64,000 nt of DNA. It comes from Bradyrhizobium lablabi (GTDB taxonomy: Bacteria > Pseudomonadota > Alphaproteobacteria > Rhizobiales > Xanthobacteraceae). Of this stretch, positions 62,694 through 64,000 are shown in pieces; position 1 is the stretch's first letter; each line of letters begins with the position of its first letter. Made by a program: the position numbers and the translations under genes. The notes below the pieces were generated by a model that saw nothing but the letters and a program-made list of their open reading frames with translations, did no database searches and was not told the origin of the DNA. The DNA is taken from NCBI RefSeq assembly GCF_018129385.1, contig NZ_JAFCLN010000011.1:1-64000 (forward strand), in the 5' to 3' direction.

Positions 62694-64000
62694 ATGTCCA
62701 GGCGTGCCGGGATCGTAGGGATCCCGACCTTGCGGTTCCGCGCCAAGATCATGCTCGGCTTTGCCGCGGTGTTGGCGATCTCCGCAGCCAGCATGGGATT
62801 TGCCTATTTCGGGTTTGAGCGCGTTTCCGACGGCGTAGCCGCTTACCGCAAGAGCGTGACGGAGGCGGATCTCGCGCGCAACATCGACCGCGAGTTGATC
62901 TCCTACCGCGCGCTGGCGCGCTATTACGTCGTCACCGCCAAGGAAGAGGACGCCAAGGCGGCACTGGCCGCCGAGGCCGGCCTGAGGGATGCGATCGACC
63001 AGTCGATGAAGGGCACCGCCAGCCCGGCGGCACTCGAGCAGGTGACGAAGCTGGCGCGTGAATTCCGCGCCTTCACGAAAATCTTCGCCGAGATCGTCAA
63101 GGTAAAGGAAGAGAGCGAGTATCTCACCAAGAACGCGCTCACCCGCAGCGAGATGTCGCTGGAATACAAGTTCGACGATCTTTCCAGCACCGCGAAAGAG
63201 GCCGACCTCCAGGCCGTCGAATTCCAGGCCAAGAACATCATGGGCCAGTTTCAGTCGATCAAGATCGCGACCAACAATTTCGTCGCCAGCGGCAACCAGG
63301 CGGCGGCAACCAGCACCCTCAGCCGCCTGAGCTTCCTCGACAACGCGTTGAAGACCATTCCCGCGGCCGACGAGAAGGTCGGCCCGATCGTCAAGGAGAT
63401 CGGTGCGCTGCTGACGACCTACCGCGACGCGCTGACCAAGCTGATGGAAAGCAAGAAGCAGATCGACGGGCTGGTCACCGAGATGGGCGAATCGGCGGAT
63501 GAGATCATCAAGGGCGCCGGCGCCATGAAGGCCGCCCTGGTCGCCGACCAGCAGCGGCTTGAATCCGAATCGAACGCATCGATATCAGATACCGAACGGC
63601 TGATCCTGGTGCTGGCTATCGGCGGCTTCCTGCTCGGCGCCGTGCTCGCCCTGCTGCTCGGCCGCGGCATTTCGCGGCCGATGATCGCGATGTGCAAGGC
63701 AATGCGCGAACTCGCCGGCGGCAATTTCGACGTCGTGCTGCCGGGCCTTGGCCGCAAGGACGAGCTCGGCGAGATGGCCGGCGCGGTGGAAGAGTTCAAG
63801 GTGCAGGCGATCGCCAAGGCCGAACGCGATGCGGCGACGCAGGAAGCGCAGAACAAGGCCGCCAGCGCCGTACGCCGCGCCGAGCTGATCCGCTTCGCGG
63901 ACGAATTCGAGGCGGCAGTCGGCTCGATCGTGTCCAATGTCTCCGCCTCCGCGGTGCAGCTTGAATCGGCGGCGGGCACGCTGACCCGCACGGCGGAAAG
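62694..64000 (+). CDS. Methyl-accepting chemotaxis protein (3' end beyond window)
   Basis: Membrane chemoreceptor, 435 codons present and cut off by the window edge. The order is: an N-terminal helix (about 20-40, IMLGFAAVLAISAASMGFA) and a periplasmic helical-bundle sensor (to about 300), then a second helix (LILVLAIGGFLLGAVLALLL) and HAMP (ISRPMIAMCKAMRELAGG, then DELGEMAGAVEEFK). The start of the coiled signalling region (FADEFEAAVGSIVSNVSASA) follows. The C-terminal signalling hairpin lies outside. ATGs at 62688 and 62694 are both possible; the difference is two residues. Confidence 0.9.
   Translation, partial: MSRRAGIVGIPTLRFRAKIMLGFAAVLAISAASMGFAYFGFERVSDGVAAYRKSVTEADLARNIDRELISYRALARYYVVTAKEEDAKAALAAEAGLRDAIDQSMKGTASPAALEQVTKLAREFRAFTKIFAEIVKVKEESEYLTKNALTRSEMSLEYKFDDLSSTAKEADLQAVEFQAKNIMGQFQSIKIATNNFVASGNQAAATSTLSRLSFLDNALKTIPAADEKVGPIVKEIGALLTTYRDALTKLMESKKQIDGLVTEMGESADEIIKGAGAMKAALVADQQRLESESNASISDTERLILVLAIGGFLLGAVLALLLGRGISRPMIAMCKAMRELAGGNFDVVLPGLGRKDELGEMAGAVEEFKVQAIAKAERDAATQEAQNKAASAVRRAELIRFADEFEAAVGSIVSNVSASAVQLESAAGTLTRTAE

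Overview
The window looks like the chromosome of a Bradyrhizobium-type alphaproteobacterium (Nitrobacteraceae, possibly Bradyrhizobium or Rhodopseudomonas). The basis is the high G+C content with long antisense shadow ORFs, the gene order lysC-ptsP-prfA-prmC-DUF4167, a form II CoxL-type dehydrogenase, and intergenic spaces filled with short inverted-repeat families that I associate with this group. No rRNA, tRNA or CRISPR array was seen. The species assignment is inference.

Layout. 0.1-9 kb: housekeeping genes (PH-domain protein, ubiG, lysC, ptsP, prfA, prmC, DUF4167). 9.2-13.5 kb: a parvulin-type peptidyl-prolyl isomerase divergent from secA. 13.8-18 kb: a MacAB-like export operon (HlyD adaptor, ATPase, two FtsX-type permeases). 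18-25 kb: an L,D-transpeptidase lipoprotein, accA, an unrecognised 580-residue protein with a terpene-cyclase-like acidic motif, a caspase-fold pseudoenzyme and an orphan RND adaptor. 25.1-31.8 kb: an island with a type I restriction-modification operon, hsdM-hsdS-(brnT-brnA)-hsdR, in which a toxin-antitoxin module sits between hsdS and hsdR and the brnT toxin frame is broken twice at G runs. 31.8-33 kb: repeat-rich spacer with one small secreted protein.

33-39.3 kb: a multidomain adenylate/guanylate cyclase, an AsmA protein and a Crp/Fnr regulator with a CRP-like site in front of it, then an overlapping DUF6883-DUF4926 pair. 39.3-45.8 kb: an RND pump with its adaptor, an OmpA-family protein and a second caspase-fold pseudoenzyme with TPRs. 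46-48.2 kb: lactonase-like hydrolase, 3-hydroxyisobutyrate-dehydrogenase-like enzyme and a RidA-family protein.

48.4-57.3 kb: an aromatic catabolism cluster built around homogentisate. A MarR regulator is divergent from a flavin monooxygenase, a DUF2783 small protein, an MBL-fold protein, hmgA and fahA; an Lrp-type regulator is divergent from hppD. HppD makes homogentisate from 4-hydroxyphenylpyruvate. I infer that the monooxygenase plus DUF2783 protein may supply it from a second aromatic acid. HmgA opens the ring and FahA finishes the pathway; no maleylacetoacetate isomerase is present here. 57.3-62.3 kb: an alpha-methylacyl-CoA racemase-like enzyme and a coxS-coxL-coxM molybdenum hydroxylase operon (form II). 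The window ends inside a methyl-accepting chemotaxis protein.

Functional links worth noting: two CRP-like sites lie in a window that also encodes a CRP-type protein and a class III cyclase; an FNR/FixK-like box lies just ahead of hppD; and both caspase-fold proteins have lost both catalytic residues.
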